A stretch of 64,000 bases of DNA from Gammaproteobacteria bacterium (lineage in GTDB: Bacteria; Pseudomonadota; Gammaproteobacteria; Steroidobacterales; Foliamicaceae): assembly GCA_009838035.1 (NCBI GenBank), contig VXSK01000017.1, positions 58,031 through 122,030 of the forward strand, in the 5' to 3' direction. Positions 7,244 through 15,813 of the stretch are shown here, piece after piece. The translations under genes and the position numbers were made by a program. Numbering within the stretch: position 1 is the stretch's first letter; every line of letters starts with the position of its first letter. The notes beneath the pieces are model-generated. The model did no database searches. It worked only from the letters and a program-made list of their open reading frames with translations, and was not told the origin of the DNA.

Positions 7244-8617
7244 ATGAATCGCCCGGTCGAACTGAGTCTTTTACGCCTGCCGCTTGGTGTCATGGGGTAC
7301 GTGGCACTTCTCGTGCTGCCCCTGGGCGGCATGGCCCGGAATTCGGACCTCCACGAAACGAGTATTTTTTCTTGGATCCTGGCGGGTTTGTTTTTCTATG
7401 CGCCGCTTGTCGGCAGCTTGCTGGGCAGGGAATGTTCTCTTGCGTGGGGGCGGGCCACGGCTCTGTTGCCGGTGTCGGCAAGGGTCCGAATGATTGTGAT
7501 CTGGTGGCGAAGAGTGATCGCTCCAGCGATCCTGGTCTGGGTTCTCAGCGTGTTGTATGCGCTTCTATCCCCAGTGGATTCTCTTTCCTGGGGCACCGCG
7601 CTTACCGGTCTGGCCCTGCCTTTCGCCGGCTGTTCCTGCTGGTTTCTCGCCGCCGCCTCATCGGGCGCCGGATTCTGGACTTACAGAAGCCGGAGGCGGG
7701 CGAAAGCCGGTTTCCTTGCCATTCTCGGATATGTCGCTTTTCTGGCCATCCCGTTCGCGACGCTTCGCTGGATTGACCTGGAACAGACCGGGGTCCGGTA
7801 TCCGATACTGCTTCTGCTCTTGGGGGTGGTCCTGTCGCTACTGGCACTGAGTCGGCTCTACTCGGTATGCCGGGCGGACTCAAACACCGTGGCCGATGCG
7901 CGGCCCGCAATTCGGCAAGAAAAAAGGCGCATTCGAATAGGAAGCGGCTTGACTGGATTCCGGCTGTTTGCAGTGCATTTTTTCCTCTACAGCGCCGGTG
8001 CAGCATTTCTCCTTAACCTTATGTTTTTTCTTCCCTGGAAGATGCTGGAACTGTTGTCGGATTTTCCTGCTGCTGAGATGGAGATATTCCTCCTGCGCGT
8101 CTTTCCGGCCACAAATCTATTGCTGCTTGGCGCATTCCTGGCAACGAAACTCTCCTGTCTCAGGGTCTTGAGGACCCTGCCCCTGAGCGCAAACCAGATC
8201 AGTATTCGGCTGACTGTCATGGTGGCCCTGGCCATGCTGTTGTCTTGCCTGATGACCGCTTTCCTGGCGTTACAGTTTTACGGCAGTCATTCCGTTGTTC
8301 CCGTTTTTCTGTTCAGCATGGGTGCTGCGGGAATCGCGAGTTGCATTCTTGTCCCTGGTTACTTGCACCTGACTCCTGAAGCGACTTTCTCGAAGCAGGC
8401 TTGGATGATCGTTCCGGCATTTGCGGCAACAGGGTTGTGGATTGCGGTTTCACTGTTCTTTTTCGCCGATTACCTGGAGTTGCCGGCGGCTGCCGTAGGC
8501 GTCACCGGGATCGTGTTGACCTGGATACTGGTAAGGGAAGTGCTCATGAACTCATCCCGCGCATACCGAACCCGCTGGCCGCTCGACCCGGCGGAAGAGC
8601 ACGGCTATTTCCCCTGA
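7244..8617 (+). CDS. ABC transporter permease (membrane partner of upstream ATPase)
   Basis: A 457-residue, strongly hydrophobic protein with roughly twelve predicted membrane segments. ATG 7244 is preferred to the GTG one codon earlier. There are no further domains; the C-terminal tail (AYRTRWPLDPAEEHGYF) is short and hydrophilic. I do not recognise the sequence beyond being a divergent ABC permease, but position directly behind the ATPase makes this the membrane component. Its GC content and codon use are lower than in the catabolic locus to the right. It converges on the PhyH gene with a 25-bp gap. Confidence 0.75.
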   Translation: MNRPVELSLLRLPLGVMGYVALLVLPLGGMARNSDLHETSIFSWILAGLFFYAPLVGSLLGRECSLAWGRATALLPVSARVRMIVIWWRRVIAPAILVWVLSVLYALLSPVDSLSWGTALTGLALPFAGCSCWFLAAASSGAGFWTYRSRRRAKAGFLAILGYVAFLAIPFATLRWIDLEQTGVRYPILLLLLGVVLSLLALSRLYSVCRADSNTVADARPAIRQEKRRIRIGSGLTGFRLFAVHFFLYSAGAAFLLNLMFFLPWKMLELLSDFPAAEMEIFLLRVFPATNLLLLGAFLATKLSCLRVLRTLPLSANQISIRLTVMVALAMLLSCLMTAFLALQFYGSHSVVPVFLFSMGAAGIASCILVPGYLHLTPEATFSKQAWMIVPAFAATGLWIAVSLFFFADYLELPAAAVGVTGIVLTWILVREVLMNSSRAYRTRWPLDPAEEHGYFP

Positions 8618-8642
8618 ACCCCCCAACTGCTTCGCGCGGCTG

Positions 8643-9458
8643 TCAGGCTTTCCAGACCAGCGGGTACTGGTCGCTGTCGAGACGGTCGCCGTCCGTGAGC
8701 AGGCTGTTGCGCAACGCACGGTTGGTGCCGGGGTGGCTGGAATAGATGACGTCGTCGCCCGTATACCGGGCCGTGTAGCCGCGCCGGCGGACCTGGTCAC
8801 TGGTGTTGCCGCCGGCGCCGTGCAGCACCAGCGCATGGAAGGCGTACACGTCCCCGGGTTCGAGATCGAAGCTGACGATGTCGTAGTCGTCCCTCGCCGA
8901 TTCGATATCGGGCACCGTTACGTAGTCCGGGTTCCTTTCATATTTTTCGACGTTGGCCCGCCCGAACACCTCCGGCTGGTAGAACCGCCCCCAGCGGTGG
9001 GAGCCGCGCACGAACTCGAGCGCGCCGGTCTCGGCGGTGGTGGGATCGAGGGCCACCCAGAACGACAGGATCTGGTAGCCGGTGACGGGCCAGTAGGGCT
9101 GGTCGTTGTGCCAGCGGGTGCGATTGGCCGTGCCGGGTTCCTTGACGAAGAGCTGGTCGTAGAGCAGGTTGATCCGGCTGCAGTCGAGGATCCGCGCGGC
9201 GATGCGCGGAAGGGGCGATTCGAAACAGAAACGCCGGAAGCCGTCGTGGAATTCCCAGGTGCGCAGGTTGCCGTGAAAGCGTCCCTTCCCGTCCTCCGGC
9301 TCATAGCCGTGAAAGTAGGGCGCCGGGTTCGCGATGTCGGCCTCGATGGCGTCGGCAATGACTCGCCGCCACTCCGCGTCCACGACGCCGCGCAAGGGTA
9401 CGACTCCATCCGCGTGAAACGCTTCGATGTCTTTGGAGCTCAGATTCATTTCCATCAT
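8643..9458 (-). CDS. phytanoyl-CoA dioxygenase (PhyH) family Fe(II)/2-oxoglutarate oxygenase
   Basis: A 271-residue PhyH-family oxygenase. The Fe(II) ligands are visible as His117-x-Asp119 in WHNDQPYW and His213 in LVLHGAGG; Arg226 or Arg231 (RRRGYTARY) would bind 2-oxoglutarate. I chose the ATG at 9458, whose ATGA overlaps the stop of the PhoD-like gene upstream; a TTG at 9464 is also in frame. PhyH enzymes hydroxylate or oxidatively cleave diverse small molecules, including alkyl phosphonates and compatible solutes. It is the last gene of a six-gene minus-strand operon with otnK and otnC, so it probably pre- or post-processes the same substrate. Actual substrate unknown. Confidence 0.88.
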   Translation of the reverse strand: MMEMNLSSKDIEAFHADGVVPLRGVVDAEWRRVIADAIEADIANPAPYFHGYEPEDGKGRFHGNLRTWEFHDGFRRFCFESPLPRIAARILDCSRINLLYDQLFVKEPGTANRTRWHNDQPYWPVTGYQILSFWVALDPTTAETGALEFVRGSHRWGRFYQPEVFGRANVEKYERNPDYVTVPDIESARDDYDIVSFDLEPGDVYAFHALVLHGAGGNTSDQVRRRGYTARYTGDDVIYSSHPGTNRALRNSLLTDGDRLDSDQYPLVWKA

Positions 9459-11038
9459 TTCCAATCCAGTCGCAGTTCCGAAAGGGGGTCAAGGGTGTCG
9501 ATGGCTTCAATGCCCAGAGCACGGTCCCATGCGAACTGCCGGACCGTCAGTCCGTCGGGATCGATATCCAGGATCGTGAAGCCGTTTCTTTCCACCGGCT
9601 CCATGTGTTCGTGCGTCAGCACATTATCGGGCGGCGACGCGCCGACCCCGCGGGCGGCGCTGGGCCAACCGTTCCCCGTACCGATCGAACCGGAGAGAAA
9701 GACGTTGACGGGCGAGCCAAGGCCCATCCCGCCGCTCTCGAGTATTCGGCCGGCCGCGACCGCATGCAAATCGCCCGACACGACCATCGGCAGCCTCGAT
9801 TTCTGTCCACCGATCGCCGACAGCAGCCGCTGGTGCTGACTGAACCATCCCGATTGCCAATACGGTTTGGCTTGCTCCACTCCGAGGCTGCCGTCCGGCT
9901 GCAGAACATCCGGGTACCACTCGCCCCACTTGCCCGCCGTCCAGCCGAAAGGAGTGGATGGAACGTGCACGAGGTGGCGAACGGCCGTCTCATCCCGGGT
10001 GCGGGCCGTGATCCATCGTTCGGCGTCCTCTTCGACGAATCTTGCCGACGGTCCGGCAAGGGACATGAACCGGCGGCAGTCGTAGAGCAGGAACTCGGCC
10101 AGCTGCCCCCAGCGGCAGGACCCGTACGATTCGCTGATGCCGTCGGCATGCGAACCGGCGAGGTGGACCGGGCGATCGGGGTCAGGCAGGAACTCCGGGA
10201 AATACAGGCTCTGCTGCGCCCGTCCGAGACGGGCGCTGAAGTTGCCGGGCGGAAAGGTCACGAATTCGTCCGTTCCCTCGTCGTTCTCGAAATAATCGTG
10301 GTCATCCTGAGTCAGGATGAGCGGAATCGAGCGAAAGTCGGTTCCGTAGAGGCTCGCGATCTGTTCGTCCAGGCACCGGGTCAGCACGATCTCGTTGTTC
10401 GATCCGTATAGCGGCCTGTCGCGGTCGAATTTTCCGTACCGGCCGTAGATTCGCTCGCGGTTCGCCGCGTGCTGCCCGCCGCGCTTGCGGGGCGAAATCC
10501 ACTGGTCGAAATAGGTTTGATCGCCGATACCGATCGCGATATCGGGCCTGAAGTCCAGCGCCCGTCGCAGGAGTCTCCGGCGGGTGGCGACCGGCAGGAA
10601 TCGCCATTCCCCGCTCAGCCATTGCGCGTTGTCCGGACCGCCCGCGCAGGTGTAGAGCAGCACCCGCAGGTGCTCCTTCGACGCATCCGGGGCGGGCGCG
10701 GTTCGCAGCGGCCAGCTTTCCGCCAATCGGCCGCCTCCGCCGGTTTGCAGTTCCAACTCGTACTCCGTGTCGCTTTCCAGCCCAGTCGCATGGAACGACC
10801 AGAAGCGACCCTGGCTGTCACGTTGCCGGCTCGGAAACGTCGTAGAGCTGATCTTCAGATGCGGCCCGGACTGCGGTTCGGCAAACGACGCCTTGATCCG
10901 AATGCTATCGTGGTTCGATAGCGGAATCAGGTGCCTGATCCGGCCTTCTGACCATTGCGAATCGGCAGCGGCCGGCATCCCGACCCACGCCGCAGCGGAG
11001 AACAGGCCCGCCTTGTGAAGAAATTCCCTGCGGTCCAC
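9455..11038 (-). CDS. PhoD-like phosphoesterase / metallophosphatase, probably exported
   Basis: A 527-residue protein with a GTG start. The N-terminus MDRREFLHKAGLFSAAAW resembles a twin-arginine signal. After an N-terminal beta domain, metal-ligand motifs of the PhoD/metallophosphatase fold appear as GIGDQTYFDQ (around 175), QDDHDYFEND (around 255) and SGDLHAVAAG (around 420). PhoD enzymes are exported, metal-dependent phosphomono- or diesterases. The gene starts 1 nt after otnC ends and overlaps the PhyH start, so it belongs to the same transcript. That placement suggests removal of a phosphate or phosphodiester group from the substrate before uptake. A second PhoD-like gene lies at 24272. 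Confidence 0.85.
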   Translation of the reverse strand: MDRREFLHKAGLFSAAAWVGMPAAADSQWSEGRIRHLIPLSNHDSIRIKASFAEPQSGPHLKISSTTFPSRQRDSQGRFWSFHATGLESDTEYELELQTGGGGRLAESWPLRTAPAPDASKEHLRVLLYTCAGGPDNAQWLSGEWRFLPVATRRRLLRRALDFRPDIAIGIGDQTYFDQWISPRKRGGQHAANRERIYGRYGKFDRDRPLYGSNNEIVLTRCLDEQIASLYGTDFRSIPLILTQDDHDYFENDEGTDEFVTFPPGNFSARLGRAQQSLYFPEFLPDPDRPVHLAGSHADGISESYGSCRWGQLAEFLLYDCRRFMSLAGPSARFVEEDAERWITARTRDETAVRHLVHVPSTPFGWTAGKWGEWYPDVLQPDGSLGVEQAKPYWQSGWFSQHQRLLSAIGGQKSRLPMVVSGDLHAVAAGRILESGGMGLGSPVNVFLSGSIGTGNGWPSAARGVGASPPDNVLTHEHMEPVERNGFTILDIDPDGLTVRQFAWDRALGIEAIDTLDPLSELRLDWK

Positions 11039-11039
11039 G

Positions 11040-11672
11040 CTACTTCCCCGATTTCAGCAGGGTCTGCCGATAATCCTCGGGAATGAATTCGACGTCCTCG
11101 TTGCGCAGGAGGAAAGCCAGTTTCGCGCTTTCTTCCACTTCCTCGATGCCGAACACGGCGGCCCGCAGCGACCGGGCGGCTACGACCGGCCCGTGATTGG
11201 CGATGATGATTCCGGAATGGGTCCGGGCCTTTTCTTCGATGACCGGGCCCAGCGCTTCGTCGCCGGGCGGGAAGAACGGGACCCTCGCCACCCGGCCGAC
11301 CTTCATCAGCACGTAGGGAGTAATCGGCGGAAGCATGTCCTCGGTATCCAGATCGCGAAGACAGGACAGGCACACGGAGTAGGTCGAATGCAGGTGGGCG
11401 ACGGCTTGCCTGTCCGCGTCAGCGCGATACATCGAAAGGTGCAGGAATCCTTCCTTGGTCGGCTTGTCGCCGTCGATCCAGTTGCCTTGGGAATCGAGCC
11501 GCGACAGCCTGGCCGGGTCGAGAAAGCCCAGGCTGGTGTCGGTGGGCGTCACAAGGTAGCCGCCGTCCAGGCGCGCGGACAAGTTTCCGGTGCTGCCGGA
11601 CGTCAGCCCGCGCTCGAACAGCGACCGGCCGAGCCGGGCGATTTCGTCCCGCAGCCTGTTTTCAGGATTCAT
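11040..11672 (-). CDS. otnC: 3-oxo-tetronate 4-phosphate decarboxylase (class II aldolase/adducin family)
   Basis: A 210-residue class II aldolase/adducin-family enzyme. GSTGNLSA (residues 26-33), the putative catalytic Glu74 (DKPTKEG), zinc ligands His93 and His95 (AHLHSTYS) and His160 (ANHGPVV) are all present, and the overall sequence follows E. coli YgbL/OtnC closely (SRLD, TPYVLMKVG, EEVEESAKLAF). OtnC decarboxylates 3-oxo-tetronate 4-phosphate to dihydroxyacetone phosphate in the cytoplasm. Its partner kinase otnK is immediately upstream, 4 bp away. The assignment is strengthened by this pairing, although L-fuculose phosphate aldolase relatives share the fold. Confidence 0.88.
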   Translation of the reverse strand: MNPENRLRDEIARLGRSLFERGLTSGSTGNLSARLDGGYLVTPTDTSLGFLDPARLSRLDSQGNWIDGDKPTKEGFLHLSMYRADADRQAVAHLHSTYSVCLSCLRDLDTEDMLPPITPYVLMKVGRVARVPFFPPGDEALGPVIEEKARTHSGIIIANHGPVVAARSLRAAVFGIEEVEESAKLAFLLRNEDVEFIPEDYRQTLLKSGK

Positions 11673-11676
11673 GGCG

Positions 11677-12951
11677 CTATTGTCCCGCCATTACGGCCAG
11701 GGCCTTCTCGAAAAAGTCCGGCGCCCCGAAATTGCCCGACTTCAAGGCAATCGCATAGCCATCGCCCGCATCCGGCGAGTACAAGGCCGGCACGCCCGGG
11801 TCGATTTCCCGGCCCACCGCGAGCCGCGCCGGGGCCAGTGCGTCGATCACCGCGCCCGATGTCTCGCCGCCGGCCACCACGATGCGTTCGAAGCCTGCCT
11901 GTCTGAGCATAAGCGCCGTACTCCCGAACAGATCGTCCAGCTTCGCGGCGATGCTTTCCACGCCGTACCGATTCTGGAGCCGGGACACGCTGTCCGGCGC
12001 GTCGCTCGAATAGGCCACCGGCGATCTGCCGCGGTATCGCTCAAGCGACGCAAAAAGTTCGGCAGCCGCAAAGCGGCCCTCCATCACGGCGGCAACGTCG
12101 ATGGCGATGGACGGGTGTTCCCCGGCATGGTTTTCGACCTGCATGCGCGTGGCGTTCGAGCAACTTCCGGCCAGCACCACGCCCGGTCCATTGACCGCAC
12201 CCGCGGCGTCCATGGCCCCCGGGCTACGCGCGCTGTCCGGAAAGTTGCGGGGCAGGGCGGCCGCTATGGCGGAACCTCCCGTGACCAGGGGCGCCTGTTT
12301 GACGGCATCGCCGAGTATCGCGAGATCGCCGTCTTCGATTGCGTCGGCGATGACCAGCACGTTGCCGGAATTGGCGCATTCGTCCAGGGCCCGCGACGCC
12401 TCCGCCGGTCCCTTGCGAATGGTGTCCAGGGGCAAGTGGCCCACGGGCGCCTGAGTCTGGGCGCGAAGCCAGCGCCGGATGTCCGGGTCCGTCATCGGGT
12501 TGAGCGGGTGGTTTTCCATCCCGGACTCGTTGAGAAACCGGTCCTGGACGAACAGGTGGCCCTGGTACACCGTGCGGCCGTTCTCGGGGAAAGCGGGGCA
12601 GGCCACGACGCCCTTGACGCCCAGGGCGTCGGCGAGCGCTTCGCCGACCGGGCCGATATTGCCCTGCGGGGTTGAATCGAAGGTGGAGCAATACTTGAAG
12701 AAAATCTGGCTTGCGCCCTGCGACAGAAGCCATTCGAGGGCCCGCAACGATTCGCCGACGGCACGGCCCGCCGGTATCGATCGGCTCTTCAGCGCCACGA
12801 CGCCGGCATCGACCGCCCGCGTATCGGCGCCTTCCGGCACGCCCAGGTAAATCGTCGCCGCCAGTCCGTCGTCGCCAGTCATGCCGCGCGAGATGGCGTT
12901 GGCGATATCGCTGGCGCCGGTGAAATCGTCGGCGATGACTCCGAGCAGCAT
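11677..12951 (-). CDS. otnK: 3-oxo-tetronate kinase (four-carbon acid sugar kinase family)
   Basis: A 424-residue kinase of the former DUF1537 family. The N-terminal nucleotide/substrate domain has ADDFTGASDIAN (residues 7-18), FKYCSTFDSTPQGNIGPV, NGRTVYQGHLFV and NPMTDPDIRRW, all matching the OtnK/YgbK signature; the C-terminal ATP-binding domain includes VVAGGETSGAV. OtnK phosphorylates 3-oxo-tetronates at O4 ahead of OtnC. The adjacent otnC, 4 bp downstream, supports this role over related threonate or denatonate kinases. The canonical upstream partners OtnI (isomerase) and LtnD/DenD (dehydrogenase) are absent from the operon. Confidence 0.9.
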   Translation of the reverse strand: MLLGVIADDFTGASDIANAISRGMTGDDGLAATIYLGVPEGADTRAVDAGVVALKSRSIPAGRAVGESLRALEWLLSQGASQIFFKYCSTFDSTPQGNIGPVGEALADALGVKGVVACPAFPENGRTVYQGHLFVQDRFLNESGMENHPLNPMTDPDIRRWLRAQTQAPVGHLPLDTIRKGPAEASRALDECANSGNVLVIADAIEDGDLAILGDAVKQAPLVTGGSAIAAALPRNFPDSARSPGAMDAAGAVNGPGVVLAGSCSNATRMQVENHAGEHPSIAIDVAAVMEGRFAAAELFASLERYRGRSPVAYSSDAPDSVSRLQNRYGVESIAAKLDDLFGSTALMLRQAGFERIVVAGGETSGAVIDALAPARLAVGREIDPGVPALYSPDAGDGYAIALKSGNFGAPDFFEKALAVMAGQ

Positions 12952-12962
12952 GTCGCGTCGCC

Positions 12963-13625
12963 TCAGTTACCGTGGAGGAGAGAGCGAAGCTGCCCGACGG
13001 CCGCGTCCGGGCTGGTGAAGACCGGAACGCTGGCGGCGCTTTCGCAATCCGCGTTCGCACAGGCCATGGAGAACTGGCCCAGCATGATGGCGTCGGCGCC
13101 CGATACCCGGCCGGCGGCGGCCGCAATCAGCGAGTTGTGCTTCGATTCGTCGCCGCGCCGCAAGGTGTCGAGCGCACCGGGAACGTAAACGGTCGTCAGG
13201 CGCGCCGAGGGTTGCGCGCGGTTCGCCAGTTCCCCGAACTCGGCGGCCATCGCCGGACCCGCCGGCTCGAAGGTGACGAGCAGCGCCAGTTCGTCGCCGC
13301 AGTCCAGCGCGGCGCGAAACATCGCTTCGTTCGGCTTGAGAACGGGAATGGCCAGCCGCCGCGCCGCCGCCTCGATCGCGTCGCCGAACGCCGAGCAGGC
13401 GAAGAGCACCGCCTCGGCGCCGCAGTCGGCGGCATAGGCCGCGAGCCTGTGAATTCTCCGGCGAAGGTCGTCCGTCAGCTGCGGCTGGCGCTGCCGGTCC
13501 CGCGACAGGCCGTCGTCGAGGATATGGGTCAGCTCGGCCTCGCTCCAGTTCCGGTCGAACGCATCGGTAACGGGCGCCATCGACGCTTCGGTCGCGTGAA
13601 TGACGGTGATTCGCCGAGGGTCCAT
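12963..13625 (-). CDS. Asp/Glu racemase family protein lacking the second cysteine
   Basis: A 220-residue protein of the aspartate/glutamate/hydantoin racemase superfamily. The first catalytic cysteine is Cys77 in LFACSAFG. At the position of the second cysteine (LGCxxM in racemases) the sequence reads LGQFSM, with Gln184, so a two-base racemase mechanism is unlikely. Related enzymes with a single cysteine act as decarboxylases or isomerases. It is the second gene of the operon, 16 bp after the dehydrogenase and 11 bp before otnK. It could supply an isomerisation step that OtnI performs elsewhere; this is inference. Confidence 0.82.
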   Translation of the reverse strand: MDPRRITVIHATEASMAPVTDAFDRNWSEAELTHILDDGLSRDRQRQPQLTDDLRRRIHRLAAYAADCGAEAVLFACSAFGDAIEAAARRLAIPVLKPNEAMFRAALDCGDELALLVTFEPAGPAMAAEFGELANRAQPSARLTTVYVPGALDTLRRGDESKHNSLIAAAAGRVSGADAIMLGQFSMACANADCESAASVPVFTSPDAAVGQLRSLLHGN

Positions 13626-13641
13626 GGTGCGGCGCTCTGGC

Positions 13642-14706
13642 TCAGATCACGTTTGTGACTGCCTCCGAGAAGGCGGCGGTCGATGCGCCGCCGCCGAGAT
13701 CTCTTGTCCTGGTATTCGGGTCTTCCAGCGCCTTGTCCACGGCGGCTGTCATGACCGCTCCCGCTTCAAGATACTTCGGCCGGTCGCGATGCTCGCCGAT
13801 CCAGGACAGCAGCATCGCAATCGAGAGCATCATCGACGCGGGGTTGGCGATATTCCTGCCGGCGATGTCCGGTGCGGACCCGTGCTGCGCCTGGGCGCAG
13901 CACAGCGTATCGCTGGCCATGACCGATCCCGCGAGTCCGAGGCTGCCGGACAGTTCGCTGGTAAGGTCACTCAGAATGTCGCCGTAGAAATTGGTGGTGA
14001 CCAGCACATCGAACGACTCCGGAGTACGCACCAGGTGAGCCGCCGCCGCATCGACCAGAAGCTCCTCGAGTTCCACTTCCGGGAATTCCCGGCCGACGTC
14101 GCGGACCGCCTCGAGAAACAGGCCGTCGGTCATGTGAAAACTGTTGGCCTTGTGGATCGCCGTGACCTTCTTCCTGCGCTTCATCGCCCATGCAAACGCC
14201 TGGCGGGCAATGCGCTCGCTGCAGTGGCGCGTGATCTTGCGTGTCGACAAGGCCATGTCCGGACTCGGCATGACTTCGCCCCAGCCCCGCGTCATGTTGC
14301 GGTCCGGGTAGAAGCCCTCGGTTGCCTCGCGCATGATCACGAGGTCCATGGTCTTGCCGTCAGCGAGATTGGAAGGGAGAAACGGCCGCGTGCGTGCGGG
14401 CCGGATATTGGCGTAGAGGTCCAGCCCGACCCTGAATCCGGCGGACACGTTTCGCCCGCCTTTCTCGGGAGGCGGATAGTCGGCATGCGACTGGGTTCCG
14501 AGGATGACGCCGTCGCAATTCCCCGCCTTTTCCAGCACCTCGTCCCGCAGGGTCGTCCCATGTTTTTCAAGACTCGCAAAGCCGACTTCGTCATACTCGT
14601 ATTCCAGTTCCAGCCCGAATTTGCGGTCCAGTGCGCGGAGCACCGTCATCGAAGCTTCCATGATTTCCGGTCCGATGCCGTCGCAAGGTAATACCAGGAA
14701 ATTCAT
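13642..14706 (-). CDS. isocitrate/isopropylmalate dehydrogenase family enzyme
   Basis: A 354-residue NAD(P)-dependent beta-decarboxylating or beta-hydroxyacid dehydrogenase. Family marks are DGIGPEI near the N-terminus, YANIRPARTRP (substrate-binding arginines), the Tyr in MREATEGFY, IHKANSFHMTDG with the catalytic lysine, and NFYGDILSDLTSELSGSLGL. Length and motifs resemble tartrate/D-malate and isopropylmalate dehydrogenases, but no leu genes are nearby. As first gene of the otnK-otnC operon it probably oxidises the C4 acid, perhaps at C3, which would yield 3-oxo-tetronate directly. The substrate is not decided by sequence. The promoter must lie in 14707-14843, shared with tctC. Confidence 0.85.
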   Translation of the reverse strand: MNFLVLPCDGIGPEIMEASMTVLRALDRKFGLELEYEYDEVGFASLEKHGTTLRDEVLEKAGNCDGVILGTQSHADYPPPEKGGRNVSAGFRVGLDLYANIRPARTRPFLPSNLADGKTMDLVIMREATEGFYPDRNMTRGWGEVMPSPDMALSTRKITRHCSERIARQAFAWAMKRRKKVTAIHKANSFHMTDGLFLEAVRDVGREFPEVELEELLVDAAAAHLVRTPESFDVLVTTNFYGDILSDLTSELSGSLGLAGSVMASDTLCCAQAQHGSAPDIAGRNIANPASMMLSIAMLLSWIGEHRDRPKYLEAGAVMTAAVDKALEDPNTRTRDLGGGASTAAFSEAVTNVI

Positions 14707-14843
14707 AGTGATTCGCGCCGTTGGCCGTGACGAAGCGTTACATATTGGCTAAATGTGTGACAAAATGCAATATCGGTGCCAAGAGAAGGAATTTCTGGGA
14801 CAGTTGTGTATTTTGTCGTGCAAAAACCCATAATCGATTGGAC

Positions 14844-15794
14844 ATGTACCGCCTCGCACTGATCCTTGCCCTGGCGTGCGCGTGGGCCGATGCCGGCGCG
14901 GACTCCGAGTACCCGGCCAGGCCATTGACCTATACGGTTGCGTTCGGTCCCGGTGGCGGCAACGACCTGATGTCGCGCACCGTCGTTGACATCATCAGGC
15001 AGTACAAATTGTACGGCGACCAGCACATTCGGGTGGAGAATCGCCCCGGCGGCAGCGGCGCGATCGGATACGGACGCGTAGCGCGACAGGCCGGGAACGC
15101 CTATGTCATTACATCGACCAGCGGCAGCTTCCTGACCACGCCCATCGTGTCGGAAACCAGCTGGACCTGGCGCGATTTCACGCCGATCGCGCTGCTTGCC
15201 CTCGACGCGATGTTCCTGGTCGTGCGCACCGACTCTCCGTTTGTCTCGATGGACGAGTTCGTCACTCGCGCCAGGCAGTCCGACATGAAGATCGGCGGCA
15301 ACGGGGCGACCGGACCGGACCGGGTCGTTGCGGGTCTGCTCGCCGAATCGGCCGGAATCGAATTCACCTACGTTCCGTTTCAGAACGGATCGGGGCTGCT
15401 GACCGGCCTCACGTCCGCCAGTCTCCACGCCCTCGTCTCGAATCCATCGGAGGTCATGGGCCAGGTCGCCGCCGGCAACTTCAGAGTGCTTGCGTACTCG
15501 GCGGATTCCCGGAGCACGGTCTATCCGGAGGTTCCGACCTTCGTCGAGCAGGGCTACGAGGTCGAATTCGCGGTGCCGCGCGGCATCGTCATGCCCGCCG
15601 GCGTTCCGGCCGACGTCCGGGACTGGTGGATTGCCGTGCTCAAGAAGGTCGTCGCCACCCCGGAATGGCAGAACTACCTGGAAACCAGGGGGCTGTCGGG
15701 CGCCGTGCTCTGGGGGGACGACTTCGGGGACTATCTTGGCCGGACGGACTCGGAATATCGCCGCATCCTGAATTCGTTCGGCTCTATCCACTGA
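14844..15794 (+). CDS. tctC: TctC/Bug family periplasmic solute-binding protein of a TTT transporter
   Basis: A 316-residue extracytoplasmic binding protein. The ATG at 14844 begins a signal peptide (MYRLALILALACAWADAGA) and is preferred to an upstream in-frame GTG at 14721. Mature-protein motifs YPARPLTYTVAFGPGG and NRPGGSGAIG are standard for Bug proteins, which bind carboxylates such as tricarboxylates, tartrate or other hydroxy acids. It starts a three-gene operon with tctB and tctA. No good ribosome site precedes it; a CATAAT box (14829-14834) lies only 9 bp before the ATG, so transcription starting there would give an almost leaderless message. Confidence 0.9.
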   Translation: MYRLALILALACAWADAGADSEYPARPLTYTVAFGPGGGNDLMSRTVVDIIRQYKLYGDQHIRVENRPGGSGAIGYGRVARQAGNAYVITSTSGSFLTTPIVSETSWTWRDFTPIALLALDAMFLVVRTDSPFVSMDEFVTRARQSDMKIGGNGATGPDRVVAGLLAESAGIEFTYVPFQNGSGLLTGLTSASLHALVSNPSEVMGQVAAGNFRVLAYSADSRSTVYPEVPTFVEQGYEVEFAVPRGIVMPAGVPADVRDWWIAVLKKVVATPEWQNYLETRGLSGAVLWGDDFGDYLGRTDSEYRRILNSFGSIH

Positions 15795-15813
15795 CCAGGC
15801 GCCCGGGTCCGCG

